From the NCBI RefSeq assembly GCF_937981295.1, contig NZ_CALJPC010000060.1, positions 1-40,627 of the forward strand: a DNA stretch of 40,627 nucleotides, written 5' to 3'. Positions 8,147 through 16,541 of this stretch are shown here, in pieces. This DNA is from an uncultured Campylobacter sp. GTDB taxonomy: Bacteria; Campylobacterota; Campylobacteria; Campylobacterales; Campylobacteraceae. The translations under genes and the position numbers were made by a program. Each line of letters begins with the position of its first letter. Positions within the stretch are counted from its first letter, which is position 1. The notes beneath the pieces were generated by a model. It worked only from the letters and a program-made list of their open reading frames with translations. It did no database searches and had not been told where the DNA came from.

Positions 8147-9177
8147 TATTTCACTCGGTAGATATACGCGCCGCTGTTGATTGAGCGCATATCGCTAAGC
8201 GCCTTTTGTAGCGCCTCACCCTCGAAAGGTCCGACTAAAATTTTAGTCACGCTCTTGCTTCCGACGTGAGTTTGCAGCGCAATTGGGCTGTAGCCTTTTT
8301 TGGTGATTTTTTTGGTATCAGACCCATTTGGATCGTAGGCATTGGATGCGAAAACCTGCACATAACTGCCGTTTGCCACGCTAGTGCTGGTGCTCTTTGC
8401 TGCAACGCCAGCCTTTACGTTCTCGCTTTTAGACTCTGGTTTGCTAGCTTCTTTTTTAGACTCAGGTTTTGCTGGCTCTTTCTTGGTCTCAGCTTTCGCA
8501 TGTTCCTTTTTAGCTTCCGTTTTTGAAGGCTCTTTTTTAACTTCTGCTTTTGCTTGTTTTTCAGGTTCTTTTTTAGGCTCTACTTTTTGCTCGACTTTTC
8601 TAATTTCGGTTTTAGAAGGTTCTTTTTTGATCTCGTCTTTTGCAGACTCTTTTTTAGGCTCGGACTTTTTTACGTCCGTTTTTTCAGACTTTTTAGCTTC
8701 GTCTTTAGGCTCAATCTTTTTACTTTCTATTTTAACTTCGGATTTTTTTAGCTCTTCTTTGATTTCGGGCTTTTGGATTTCTACTTTCTGTGCTTCAGGC
8801 TGAGCGCTTGCAACAACCTTACTTTCGGAATTAGGCTCCTGGGTTTTTATCTCTACTTTGGTTGGAGCTGCAGATGCTGTATTGGGTTCTGATTTCACCT
8901 CTACAGGCTCAGGCTGCGAAGGCTCAGGTTTTTGAACTTGTACGGCAGGCTTTTGCTCCGCTTTGGCAAGCTCTTCTTCACTAGGCATAGTAAGACCTGC
9001 GTTAGTATCAATATCGTCTTTATTAATAGCCTTCATTATGATTAAAATGATTAAGAATAAAACTACGACGCTGGCTGCGACGGTAAGACCCTTTTTCAAA
9101 TTCGTGTTCTTATCGACATTGCCGCTATTGATCACTATGTCGTCTATGCTGCTCATATCGAAATTTTTGTCGTTCAT
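8146..9177 (-). CDS. SPOR-domain membrane protein with Lys/Glu/Pro-rich repeat
   Basis: A 343-residue, single-pass inner-membrane protein. Residues 1-30 are cytoplasmic, the helix is about 31-49, residues 60-255 are a low-complexity spacer made of variants of SKTEAKKEP and similar words (mostly Lys, Glu, Ser, Pro, Ala), and the last 75 residues (from GSYVQVFAS to the end) are a SPOR domain. SPOR domains bind glycan strands stripped of stem peptides at division sites, so the spacer probably acts as an arm reaching peptidoglycan. ATG at 9177 follows AGGAG at 6 nt. It has its own likely promoter after the glyA terminator and is coupled to aroE. C. jejuni has a comparable protein just before aroE. 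The repeats may vary in copy number between strains. Confidence 0.88.
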   Translation of the reverse strand: MNDKNFDMSSIDDIVINSGNVDKNTNLKKGLTVAASVVVLFLIILIIMKAINKDDIDTNAGLTMPSEEELAKAEQKPAVQVQKPEPSQPEPVEVKSEPNTASAAPTKVEIKTQEPNSESKVVASAQPEAQKVEIQKPEIKEELKKSEVKIESKKIEPKDEAKKSEKTDVKKSEPKKESAKDEIKKEPSKTEIRKVEQKVEPKKEPEKQAKAEVKKEPSKTEAKKEHAKAETKKEPAKPESKKEASKPESKSENVKAGVAAKSTSTSVANGSYVQVFASNAYDPNGSDTKKITKKGYSPIALQTHVGSKSVTKILVGPFEGEALQKALSDMRSINSGAYIYRVK

Positions 9178-9209
9178 ACTCTCTCCTAAGATTATTATTT
9201 ACTTTGTAA

Positions 9210-9218
9210 ATTCTACCA
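9210..9218 (-). promoter_or_regulatory. Extended -10 for the SPOR-aroE pair
   Basis: On the - strand TGGTAGAAT (9218-9210) matches an extended -10 (TGn plus TAGAAT), about 33 nt upstream of the ATG at 9177 and just after the glyA terminator. Confidence 0.5.
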
Positions 9219-9240
9219 CGCAAAATTTACGAAATAAATA

Positions 9241-9262
9241 ATTCGGGTAAGCTTACCCGAAT
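9241..9262. terminator. Terminator after glyA
   Basis: ATTCGGGTA AGCT TACCCGAAT is a perfect 22-base palindrome beginning 10 bases after the glyA stop. On the - strand it is followed by TATTTATTTC, a U-rich tail. It marks the end of the gatC-to-glyA transcript. Confidence 0.75.
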
Positions 9263-9271
9263 TTATTAAAT

Positions 9272-10519
9272 TTAATACATCGCGCGGTCGTAGATGATAA
9301 AGCGATGCGCCAAATCCCGCACTTCCTCTTTAACCTGCGCCTGAAGCTTGGAATTTGAGATGTCGCTTAGTACGTCGGCGATTTTATTTCCGATAAACTC
9401 AAATTCTTTCTCCTTCATGCCGCGCGCGGTAAGTGCGGGGCTGCCGACGCGAATGCCGCTAGTGACGAACGGGCTGCGCGTCTCGCCCGGCACGGTATTT
9501 TTATTCGTCGTAATACCTGCGTTTTCAAGCGCGGCGCTAGCGTCCTTGCCGCTAAAATCTCTATTTAAAAAGCTCATCAAAATCAGATGGTTATCGGTGC
9601 CGCCGCTAACGAGATCAAAGCCGCGCTTAACCAGCGTCTCGCCCAAAACTCTAACGTTTGCTTTGACCTGCTTAGCATAGAGCTTCCACTCGGGGCTTAG
9701 ATTGTGTTTAAAGCCGACCGCCTTAGCAGCGATGACGTGCATTAGCGGGCCGCCCTGGATGCCAGGGAAGATCGCCGAGTTGATCTTTTTAGCAAATTCC
9801 TCGTCGTTGGTCATTATAATGCCGCCGCGCGGACCGCGAAGCGTCTTGTGCGTGGTCGAGCTTACGACGTGGCAGTGCGGGAACGGATTAGCGTGTTCGC
9901 CCGCGACGACGAGCCCTGCGACATGCGCTACGTCGGCGAAAAGAAACGCGCCCACGCTATCTGCGATCTGTCTAAATTTAGCAAAATCTATCTCGCGCGT
10001 ATAGGCGCTCGCACCGCAAACGATCATCTTCGGCTTTACGATCTGAGCGATCTCAAGCACCTTATCGTAGTTTATGCGGCCGTCGAGCTCCACGCCGTAT
10101 TCGAAGCTCTCATACATCTTTCCGCTGCTTGAAACCTTTGCGCCGTGCGTCAAATGCCCGCCGTGGCTGAGCGCCATGCCCAAAATTTTCTCGCCCGGTT
10201 TCAAAAACGCGGCGTAAACGCCTTGATTGGCTTGACTGCCGCTGTTTGGCTGGACGTTTGCAAACTCACAGCCGAAGAGCTTTTTGCAGCGATCGATCGC
10301 GATCTGCTCAATCTCATCTACGAACTCGCAGCCGCCGTAGTAGCGCTTGCCGGGATAGCCCTCGGCGTATTTGTTCGTTAGCACCGAGCCCATCGCCTCC
10401 ATTACCTCGGGATAGGTAAAATTTTCGCTCGCGATCATCTCTAAATAATCGCACTGGCGGGCAAGCTCTTTGTTGGTTAGACTAAAAATTTCATTATCGA
10501 ATTTTTCTAAATTTGACAT
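9272..10519 (-). CDS. glyA: Serine hydroxymethyltransferase
   Basis: A 415-residue PLP enzyme that interconverts serine and glycine and supplies methylene-tetrahydrofolate. Diagnostic segments: LEMIASENFTYPEVMEAMGS (near 26-45), KYAEGYPGKRYYGGCEFVD (about 49-67), DVAHVAGLVVAGEHANPFPH, and the PLP-lysine motif STTHKTLRGPRGG near residue 226. Length is standard. AAGGAG precedes the ATG by 5 nt, and the ATG overlaps the lysS stop by one base (TAATG). It is followed by a strong terminator. The fur-lysS-glyA order is the same as I recall in C. jejuni. Confidence 0.98.
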   Translation of the reverse strand: MSNLEKFDNEIFSLTNKELARQCDYLEMIASENFTYPEVMEAMGSVLTNKYAEGYPGKRYYGGCEFVDEIEQIAIDRCKKLFGCEFANVQPNSGSQANQGVYAAFLKPGEKILGMALSHGGHLTHGAKVSSSGKMYESFEYGVELDGRINYDKVLEIAQIVKPKMIVCGASAYTREIDFAKFRQIADSVGAFLFADVAHVAGLVVAGEHANPFPHCHVVSSTTHKTLRGPRGGIIMTNDEEFAKKINSAIFPGIQGGPLMHVIAAKAVGFKHNLSPEWKLYAKQVKANVRVLGETLVKRGFDLVSGGTDNHLILMSFLNRDFSGKDASAALENAGITTNKNTVPGETRSPFVTSGIRVGSPALTARGMKEKEFEFIGNKIADVLSDISNSKLQAQVKEEVRDLAHRFIIYDRAMY

Positions 10520-12015
10520 TACTGCTCCTTTTCAGAATTTAGCGGCCTCATCGCGGGGAACAAAATCACATCGCGGATCGATTTTTTATTCAGCAAAATC
10601 ATCGCCAAGCGGTCGATTCCAAGCCCCCAGCCGGTAGTCGGCGGCATCGCGTAGCTAAGCGCGCGGACGTAATCCTCGTCCATCTCGTGAGCTTCGTCGT
10701 CGCCAGCGTTTTTAGCGTCGATTTGAGCCTTAAATCTGGCGTATTGATCGAGCGGATCGTTCAGCTCGTTAAAGGCGTTGGCTAGCTCCTTGCCTGCGAT
10801 GTAGAGCTCAAATCTCTCGGCTATCTGCGGATTTTCGTCGCTTCTGCGCGAAAGCGGGCTGATCGAGATCGGAAAATCCACGATGAAGGTCGGATTTATG
10901 AGCTTAGCTTCTACGTAATTATCAAAAAGTTCGCTCTGCAGGTGGCCTAGATCGAGCTTTTCATTGACTTCAAATTTATCGGCTTTGAGTTTGGCGATGA
11001 TCTTTTCGCGATCATTTACGATACGTGGCTCGATGCCGCCTATCTGAGTAAGCGCGTCGAGATACTTTATGCGCGCAAAAGGCTTTGAAAAATCGATCTC
11101 GCGCTCATCGTAGGTTAAAATTTCGCCCAGCCCAAGCCTCTTAAATAGTGCTTTAAATAGCTCCTCGGTTAGGTTCATCGCGTCGTTATAATCATGCCAC
11201 GCCCAGTAGAATTCTATGCTTGTAAATTCCGGATTGTGCGTCAGATCCATACCCTCGTTGCGGAAGTTTCGGTTGATCTCAAAGACCGCCTCCATGCCGC
11301 CTACGACGAGGCGCTTGAGATACAGCTCCGGCGCGATACGTAGGTAGCGATCGACATCGAGAGCATTGTGGTGCGTGATGAAAGGCTTAGCATTCGCGCC
11401 GCCCGCGATTGGGTGCATCATCGGCGTTTCGACCTCTAAAAATCCATGCTTTTCAAAAAAGCTGCGGATCTCGCTAACGATGATCGAGCGCTTGATGAAA
11501 TCCGCGCGGATCTCGGGGTTCATTATCATATCGAGGTATCTTTGGCGGTAGCGCATCTCGATGTCGGTTAGTCCGTGAAATTTCTCCGGAAGCGGCGAGA
11601 TTGCTTTGGACGCAAGCGTTATTTTGCCAGCATGGATCGAAAACTCGCCCGTTTGGGTGACGAAGGCGTATCCGCACACCAAAATTATATCGCCCACTTC
11701 GAGATTTTTCTTAAATTTAGCGTAATCCTCCTCGCCGATGCTGTCGCGCGAGTAATAAATTTGAATATTGCCGCTTTGATCTTCTATGTTTGCAAAGGTG
11801 GATTTGCCCGCGACGCGCTTTAGCTTTAGCCTCCCGGCGAGGCTTACCTCCTCGCTCGCTTTTTTATCCTCGGTATCTTTTATGAAGCCGAATTTTTCTT
11901 TGAACTCGGCTATGCTCATATCTTTTTTTAGAAAGTGCGGATAGGGATTAGCCCCCAAATTCCGAAGTTCCGACGCCTTGTCTATCCTTTGGATTTCTAA
12001 CTGGCTATCAAACAA
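10519..12015 (-). CDS. lysS: Lysyl-tRNA synthetase, class II
   Basis: A 498-residue cytoplasmic enzyme that charges tRNA-Lys. It has an N-terminal OB anticodon-binding domain (about residues 45-150) and a class II catalytic core, including RYRQRYLDMI, FLEVETPMMHPIAGGANAKPF, FRNEGMDLTHNPEFT and the final GWGLGIDRLAMIL motif 3. I moved the start to TTG at 12015, because AAGGAA (12021-12026) is 5 nt upstream and the resulting start (MFDSQLEIQR) fits the family; an ATG at 12054 would add 13 residues that overlap fur. The TTG is one base after the fur stop. Confidence 0.96.
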   Translation of the reverse strand: MFDSQLEIQRIDKASELRNLGANPYPHFLKKDMSIAEFKEKFGFIKDTEDKKASEEVSLAGRLKLKRVAGKSTFANIEDQSGNIQIYYSRDSIGEEDYAKFKKNLEVGDIILVCGYAFVTQTGEFSIHAGKITLASKAISPLPEKFHGLTDIEMRYRQRYLDMIMNPEIRADFIKRSIIVSEIRSFFEKHGFLEVETPMMHPIAGGANAKPFITHHNALDVDRYLRIAPELYLKRLVVGGMEAVFEINRNFRNEGMDLTHNPEFTSIEFYWAWHDYNDAMNLTEELFKALFKRLGLGEILTYDEREIDFSKPFARIKYLDALTQIGGIEPRIVNDREKIIAKLKADKFEVNEKLDLGHLQSELFDNYVEAKLINPTFIVDFPISISPLSRRSDENPQIAERFELYIAGKELANAFNELNDPLDQYARFKAQIDAKNAGDDEAHEMDEDYVRALSYAMPPTTGWGLGIDRLAMILLNKKSIRDVILFPAMRPLNSEKEQ

Positions 12016-12016
12016 T

Positions 12017-12484
12017 CTACTTCCTTTTTGCCGCGCATTCAGGGCAAATTCCATACAGCTGCATCATGTGCCCCGTAAGCGTAAAACCGTGCTCTTTGGC
12101 GACGGCAAGCTGTTTTCGCTCAATAGTGGCGTCTTGAAATTCTATGATCTTATTGCAGCTTTTGCAGATTAAATGGTCGTGGTGAGGCTTGTTCGCAAGC
12201 TCAAATTTCTTACCCTGCGCGCCGAATGAGATCGACGTAGCCATCCCCGAATCCTCAAGCAAATTTAAGGTGCGATACACCGTCGCTATGCCTACGTTTA
12301 GTTCGGGGAATTTCGCTTTGATCTCGTTGTGAAGCGCCTCAGGTGTAAAGTGTTTGTTATTGTTATAAAGCGTGCGGAGCAAAACCTCGCGCTGCTTGGT
12401 ATATTTTAGACCGCTAGCGGCAAGTGCCTTTTTAAACTCAACAATTAGAGCGTCAAACTCTAAATTTTCGATTTTTGCATTCAT
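12017..12484 (-). CDS. fur: Ferric uptake regulator Fur
   Basis: A 155-residue metal-dependent repressor. The winged-helix DNA-binding domain covers about residues 15-90 (KYTKQREVLLRTLY; recognition helix around VGIATVYRTLNLLEDSG), and the C-terminal half is the dimerisation and metal domain with HHDHLICKSCNKIIEF and YGICPEC, which provide His ligands and two CxxC pairs for structural zinc. Fur with Fe2+ represses iron-uptake genes. The ATG overlaps the CvpA stop by 4 nt and lysS follows after 1 nt, so fur is expressed from within a housekeeping operon. PerR is the main alternative, but the sequence and the fur-lysS-glyA context favour Fur. Confidence 0.95.
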   Translation of the reverse strand: MNAKIENLEFDALIVEFKKALAASGLKYTKQREVLLRTLYNNNKHFTPEALHNEIKAKFPELNVGIATVYRTLNLLEDSGMATSISFGAQGKKFELANKPHHDHLICKSCNKIIEFQDATIERKQLAVAKEHGFTLTGHMMQLYGICPECAAKRK

Positions 12485-13161
12485 AATTTTGTCCTTTCTG
12501 TAGAATTTACTTCTGAACTGGCGTTAAAATCGCTAGGTTCAGTGCTTTGATTTTGATCCGAGTTCATACGAGCAGTAGAATTTTGATCTTTTAAGAGTTT
12601 ATCATCCATCTTAGAACCGATAGAATCCAAGCTTTGCTTGATCTTCGGATCGTCTTTGAGATTTAAAATCCAGTTTCCGATTTTTAAGAAAATCGGCGCA
12701 GTTTTACTGCTTTCAAAATACTTTTTGGTCTGTTCATTCATCGACATAGGACCGCTTGCAAGTGTAACAATAACGGCAAAAATCAAGAAAATTTTACTTA
12801 CGCTAAACACGAAACCGCCGATCTTATCGACAAATCCGAGTCCACTCCATTTAAAGAATTTTGAAATGATTTCGCCTATAATTAGACACGAGATCCATAC
12901 GCCAAAAAGCACAGCGATAAAGCCGATGAGAACCTGCGTCGTGTCGCCCGAAAGCACGCCGTTTGCATTCTGCAAAGCTGGAATTTTTGCTGCAATCCAC
13001 TCGCCTGCCATAGTTTTATAACGCATCGCGGCAAAAAGACCGCCGATGAGACCCAAAATTCCAAAAATTTCTTTTACAATGCCATTAGTGATGCCGCGCA
13101 ATCCGAAGAGCACTACGAGTACCAAACAGCCGACGTCGAACCAATTAATACCTTCCATCAA
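12481..13161 (-). CDS. CvpA family membrane protein
   Basis: A 226-residue inner-membrane protein with about four helices (residues 5-27, 30-47, 70-95, 105-135) in the CvpA pattern: NWFDVGCLVLVVLFGLRGITNGIVKEIFGILGLIGG at the start. The C-terminal 75 residues are soluble, rich in Ser, Asn and Asp, and low in complexity near the end. CvpA was named for a role in colicin V production; later work ties the family to bile-salt and envelope-stress tolerance, so the real job is unclear. Its ends overlap both neighbours (pilT and fur) by 4 nt. Confidence 0.88.
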   Translation of the reverse strand: MMEGINWFDVGCLVLVVLFGLRGITNGIVKEIFGILGLIGGLFAAMRYKTMAGEWIAAKIPALQNANGVLSGDTTQVLIGFIAVLFGVWISCLIIGEIISKFFKWSGLGFVDKIGGFVFSVSKIFLIFAVIVTLASGPMSMNEQTKKYFESSKTAPIFLKIGNWILNLKDDPKIKQSLDSIGSKMDDKLLKDQNSTARMNSDQNQSTEPSDFNASSEVNSTERTKL

Positions 13162-14240
13162 GCACCCACCACGCCTATTAACTCTTGCAGGTTAGTCGAG
13201 TACCTAAACGCCGTATCTTTTGAAATTTGATTTGCACGGATCGCTTTAACCATCGCTTGAGTTTGAGTTATCATACCGGTAGATTGCTGATTTAGCTGCA
13301 TTTGAGAGTAAATTTGATGCACCTTGTTTTCGCGGATTAGATTCGCTACGGCATTGTTATTTAGCAAAATTTCATGGATCGCGATACGTCCGCCGCCAAG
13401 CTTTGGCAAAAGCGATTGCGAAATGACCGCGGTAAGTGACACGGAGAGCATATTTCGCACTTGGAGCTGCTCGCCGCCATCAAAGCTATCTATAATACGG
13501 TTGATCGTCTGCATCGCGGAGTTGGTGTGTAGGGTACCAAATACCAAGTGACCGGTTTCAGCCGCGGTAATAGCAATCGAGATAGTCTCTCTATCACGCA
13601 TCTCGCCCACAAGGATAATGTCCGGGTCCTCACGCAAGGCAAATTTTAACGCATTAGCGTAGGAATGGGTATCGGTGCCAATATTTCTGTGAGAGAAAAG
13701 CGCTTTTTTATTGGTATGGACGAACTCGACCGGATCTTCAACGGTGATGATGTGCTTGCGCTCTTTTTCGTTGATCTCGTTTAGCATCGCGGCAAGAGTA
13801 GTTGATTTACCGCTACCCGTAGGTCCGGTAACCAAAATCATGCCTTTTTCGTGCTTAACTACCTCTTTAAAAATCGTAGGGGCTTTTAAATCGTCCAGGC
13901 TAGGAATATCGATAGGAATAATACGAAATGCGGCAGCCAAATCGCCGTTCATAGTGTAGTAGTAGTTGCCACGGAAGCGTCCTATATTAGGAAGCTCGAT
14001 CGCAAAGTCGAGCTCTTTATTTTCCTCGAGCGCACTTTTTTGAGCATCGGTAATGAGCGCGTAGCAAATATACTCTATATCCGTGCCCTTAAGCGGATCC
14101 ATGGCAAGCGGGCGCAATGTTCCGTCGATACGTATTTGAGGCGCCGAGCGCGAAACTAAGTGAAGGTCGCTCGCTTTGTTAAAAACGACGGTTTTTAGTA
14201 GGGTTTCGATATCTACTAAATTTCTTTGAACTTCTTCCAT
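13158..14240 (-). CDS. PilT/PilU-type retraction ATPase
   Basis: A 360-residue cytoplasmic hexameric ATPase of the type IV pilus retraction group. Visible: the N-terminal PAS-like part with ASDLHLVSRSAPQIRIDG (about 19-37), Walker A GPTGSGKST near residues 140-148, the Asp box (HIITVEDPVEF), Walker B (DPDIILVGEMRD) and the His box TAAETGHLVFGTLHT. The length and the start with no N-terminal MshEN domain favour PilT/PilU over PilB. AAAGGA lies before the ATG. It follows gatC by 10 nt and overlaps cvpA. No other pilus gene is nearby, so pilin, PilB, PilC and PilQ must be elsewhere if it works in pilus retraction; a role in natural transformation is an alternative. Confidence 0.92.
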   Translation of the reverse strand: MEEVQRNLVDIETLLKTVVFNKASDLHLVSRSAPQIRIDGTLRPLAMDPLKGTDIEYICYALITDAQKSALEENKELDFAIELPNIGRFRGNYYYTMNGDLAAAFRIIPIDIPSLDDLKAPTIFKEVVKHEKGMILVTGPTGSGKSTTLAAMLNEINEKERKHIITVEDPVEFVHTNKKALFSHRNIGTDTHSYANALKFALREDPDIILVGEMRDRETISIAITAAETGHLVFGTLHTNSAMQTINRIIDSFDGGEQLQVRNMLSVSLTAVISQSLLPKLGGGRIAIHEILLNNNAVANLIRENKVHQIYSQMQLNQQSTGMITQTQAMVKAIRANQISKDTAFRYSTNLQELIGVVGA

Positions 14241-14250
14241 AAAATTCCTT

Positions 14251-14538
14251 TCAATCTATGATTTTCGGTACTACGAAGTAGCCGCCTTCGGACTGCGGAG
14301 CATGCTTTAAGACGCTTTCTGCGACGTCGCTTTTGCGTGGAATATCTTTGCGAAACGGAGTACCACCTTTTAGCGTAGTGATAGCCGCCTCGCCGCTTTG
14401 TAAATCCAGTTCATTTAGAATTTCTACAAAATCTACAATATTATTTAATTGACCTTTAAATTCTTCTCGCTTAGCATCTGGAATTTTAAGAGCAGATAGC
14501 CTTTCCAGCTTACTTAGCAAGGCGTCATCTATTATCAT
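14251..14538 (-). CDS. gatC: Asp-tRNA(Asn)/Glu-tRNA(Gln) amidotransferase subunit C
   Basis: A 95-residue protein with the GatC pattern: LLSKLERLSALKI, an EEFKGQLNNIVDFVEILNELD middle, and FRKDIPRKSDVAESVLKHAPQ near the end, closing with GGYFVVPKIID. GatC helps GatA and GatB form Gln-tRNA and Asn-tRNA from mischarged tRNAs, a pathway used by Campylobacterota. gatA and gatB are not in the window. AAGGAA lies just before the ATG. It heads the operon gatC-pilT-cvpA-fur-lysS-glyA. Confidence 0.95.
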   Translation of the reverse strand: MIIDDALLSKLERLSALKIPDAKREEFKGQLNNIVDFVEILNELDLQSGEAAITTLKGGTPFRKDIPRKSDVAESVLKHAPQSEGGYFVVPKIID

Positions 14539-14565
14539 AACTTTCCTTTTTCTGATAAATGCGAC

Positions 14566-14574
14566 ATTATATCA
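14566..14574 (-). promoter_or_regulatory. Extended -10 of the gatC operon
   Basis: On the - strand TGATATAAT (14574-14566) is a near-perfect extended -10, with a leader of about 20 nt to the ATG at 14538. Confidence 0.6.
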
Positions 14575-14613
14575 TAAAAATTCTTTATCTTAGGCGGTAT
14601 TTAAAATTTTTTA

Positions 14614-14647
14614 TGCTACAATTACGCCGATTTTCTCAAACAAAGGA
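14614..14647 (+). promoter_or_regulatory. Extended -10 and RBS of the YfgM/BamB-like operon
   Basis: TGCTACAAT at 14614-14622 is an extended -10. AAAGGA at 14642-14647 lies 7 nt before the TTG start at 14655. Together with the site on the other strand it forms a divergent promoter pair. Confidence 0.6.
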
Positions 14648-14654
14648 CTGAATT

Positions 14655-15206
14655 TTGGCTTTAAAAGACGACATCGAAGGCGTGAAAAAAGAGATTGGCA
14701 CAGAAGAGCAGTTTCTAGAAAGCGTCATAAAAAGTGAAATTTTCGTAAAAAAATACAAAAAGCCGCTGATATTTTTGGCTGCGGTTTTGATCGTAGCATT
14801 TATCGGATATTACGCAAATGAATTTCTAAGCGATCGCCGCATAGCAAGTGCTAATGCGATCTATGACGAACTGCTTAACAAGCGCGACGACACTAAGCTA
14901 GCCGAGCTTAAGCAAAAAGATATAAATCTATACGCTCTTTATATTTTGCAAAACGGCTCTGCAGACGAGCGAGCGGCGCTAGAAAATACCCAAGGCATCG
15001 ATGTTATGCTAAAAGAGATAATAAATCTACAAAACGGCAAACAAGGCGGAGTGCTACTCGCCGATTACGATTCTTTGCTCAAAGGCTACGACCTACTAAA
15101 AGAGGGCAAAATCGAGCAAGCTCACGCAGAGCTAGATAAAATTCCACTCAACTCACCCGTTCGTCAAATCGCACTTGCTTTGAAACACTATGGAGGCAAT
15201 AAATAA
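14655..15206 (+). CDS. YfgM-like single-pass protein with TPR-type periplasmic domain
   Basis: A 183-residue protein: an N-terminal cytoplasmic segment with acidic and basic residues (1-35), one membrane helix (about 37-57, PLIFLAAVLIVAFIGYYANEF), and a helical C-terminal part that resembles TPR-like repeats (LKGYDLLKEGKIEQAHAELD near 145-164). This layout matches the YfgM/tetratricopeptide-like family, linked in E. coli to the SecYEG translocon and periplasmic chaperones. The next gene encodes a BamB-like lipoprotein, the same pair as yfgM-bamB in other proteobacteria, which supports the call. The start is TTG with a good RBS. The stop overlaps the next ATG by one base. Confidence 0.75.
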   Translation: MALKDDIEGVKKEIGTEEQFLESVIKSEIFVKKYKKPLIFLAAVLIVAFIGYYANEFLSDRRIASANAIYDELLNKRDDTKLAELKQKDINLYALYILQNGSADERAALENTQGIDVMLKEIINLQNGKQGGVLLADYDSLLKGYDLLKEGKIEQAHAELDKIPLNSPVRQIALALKHYGGNK

Positions 15207-16219
15207 TGAAAAAAACACTAATATTTACGCTTTTACTATCGTTTTTATTTTTAGGCTGCTCGACGAAGCGCCAGTATTTTGACCCCAGCGACGAAAACAT
15301 CACAGGCGATATGAAATTTAACGGTTCACTGCCGTCGGAAATCGTAGCGGTTAGTAAAGATGGCGCTACGCTAAAAAACGGCGAAGTCATCTCTAAAAAC
15401 GGATTGGTGAAAAATTTCAAAGTCCTAAAAAGTGAGAAATTTTTAGGCGAATATGACGGAAATTTCGTCGTAACCGATATCAATGGCACGCTTAAAGTAG
15501 TTAGTGGCACAGGCGCCGTAAAATTTGAAAAAGCCCTCGGCAGACAAGCGCTCAGTGCAAATATACGCGGCGATGATTTGGCTTTAGTAATGAGTGATGA
15601 CTCGATCATGCTTATCAAGCTAAGCTCTGGCGCAGTGGTACTCGATCATAAAGTAGGCGATGCATTCGCAATCGATTCGCGCGTAGCGTCACCGCTATTT
15701 ATCAACCAACTTATCGCTTATCCTGCGCTAGACGGACTAGTCAGCATCGCAGAAAACGTAGGTGGGCGCTCGGCACGCGATTTTGTCGTGAGTAACCAGC
15801 CGTTTTTTAACAACATTATCGCCTTGGAAAACAAGGGCGATAACCTTTATGCTGTGACCGCCACTAGGCTAATGCTGGTAAGTCCTGCGGGCAATAAAAA
15901 CCATAACGTAGACATCAAAGACGTGATTTTTAGCGGCGATAGAATTTATCTTTTCTTAAAAGACGGCAGAGTTGAGCTACTGGATCGCGGGCTAAATTTG
16001 ATCAAATCGCGCAAATTCACATTCGCACAATTTAGTGGCGCGCTGCTTAGCGGCGGCTATTTGTATATCATCGAGCGCAACGGCTACGTCATTCGCGTGG
16101 ACGAAAATTTAGAGGGACAAGCGATCTACGAGCTAAATGGCGAGTTCGATGATAAGTCCTTTATCGCGGGTAGCTCGTTTTACTACGACGATAAAATTTT
16201 AAATTTTGATGCTAGATAA
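15206..16219 (+). CDS. Lipoprotein with beta-propeller-like repeats (BamB-like)
   Basis: A 337-residue lipoprotein. The signal peptide ends with the lipobox LFLGC, giving Cys18 as the lipidated residue. The rest is beta-rich with repeated blades (hydrophobic-Gly-Asp patterns such as GEYDGNFVVTDINGTL, GDDLALVMSDDSIMLIKL and GDRIYLFLKDGRVELLD), as in PQQ-type propellers. BamB is the lipoprotein propeller of the BAM complex that inserts outer-membrane proteins; the link rests on the fold-like pattern and on the upstream YfgM-like gene, not on close sequence match. It overlaps the next gene by about 11 nt. Confidence 0.7.
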   Translation: MKKTLIFTLLLSFLFLGCSTKRQYFDPSDENITGDMKFNGSLPSEIVAVSKDGATLKNGEVISKNGLVKNFKVLKSEKFLGEYDGNFVVTDINGTLKVVSGTGAVKFEKALGRQALSANIRGDDLALVMSDDSIMLIKLSSGAVVLDHKVGDAFAIDSRVASPLFINQLIAYPALDGLVSIAENVGGRSARDFVVSNQPFFNNIIALENKGDNLYAVTATRLMLVSPAGNKNHNVDIKDVIFSGDRIYLFLKDGRVELLDRGLNLIKSRKFTFAQFSGALLSGGYLYIIERNGYVIRVDENLEGQAIYELNGEFDDKSFIAGSSFYYDDKILNFDAR

Positions 16220-16541
16220 AATTTCAAAACTCTGCGTTCGCGAAGGCCTTTTGCTTCAAAAATTCCAAACGCTAGATATTGCTAGCTTCACGCACTCGCG
16301 ATCATACGGCGCGTATTTCGGCGTGGATCTAAAAAGCTACAACGTCCTTTTATTTATGCGCGACGCAAAATCTCGCTTTGTAATGCGCGACGCGGAATTT
16401 CTGCTCTCACTCGCAAGCGACATTAGCGCAAGCCTAGGCAAGGTCGTAAAAAAGCGCGTGCTGTTTTACAACTCGCAGATGTGCTCTAAAAGCGCGAAAT
16501 TTTTAAAAGAAAACGGATTTAGCCTCTATGCTTTTGTGTGA
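16209..16541 (+). CDS. Conserved hypothetical protein in the coaX operon
   Basis: A 110-residue soluble protein that I do not recognise as a known family. It shows an alpha/beta pattern, with YGAYFGVDLKSYNVLLFMRD in the middle and a hydrophobic strand near the end (VLFYNSQMC, then LKENGFSLYAFV). C. jejuni has a small hypothetical gene in the same place between the lipoprotein and coaX. The start is taken as ATG at 16209; a TTG at 16206 is possible, and no strong RBS is visible, so translation is probably coupled to the overlapping upstream gene. It overlaps coaX by 14 nt. Confidence 0.75.
   Translation: MLDKISKLCVREGLLLQKFQTLDIASFTHSRSYGAYFGVDLKSYNVLLFMRDAKSRFVMRDAEFLLSLASDISASLGKVVKKRVLFYNSQMCSKSAKFLKENGFSLYAFV

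Noticed and set aside
8384..8803. A 139-codon + strand frame inside the SPOR gene
   Set aside because: It is the complement of the Lys/Glu repeat, giving a Phe/Ser/Leu-rich artefact.
12016..12054. Starting LysS at ATG 12054
   Set aside because: It would overlap fur by 38 nt and add 13 residues not expected in the family, while TTG 12015 has an ideal RBS.
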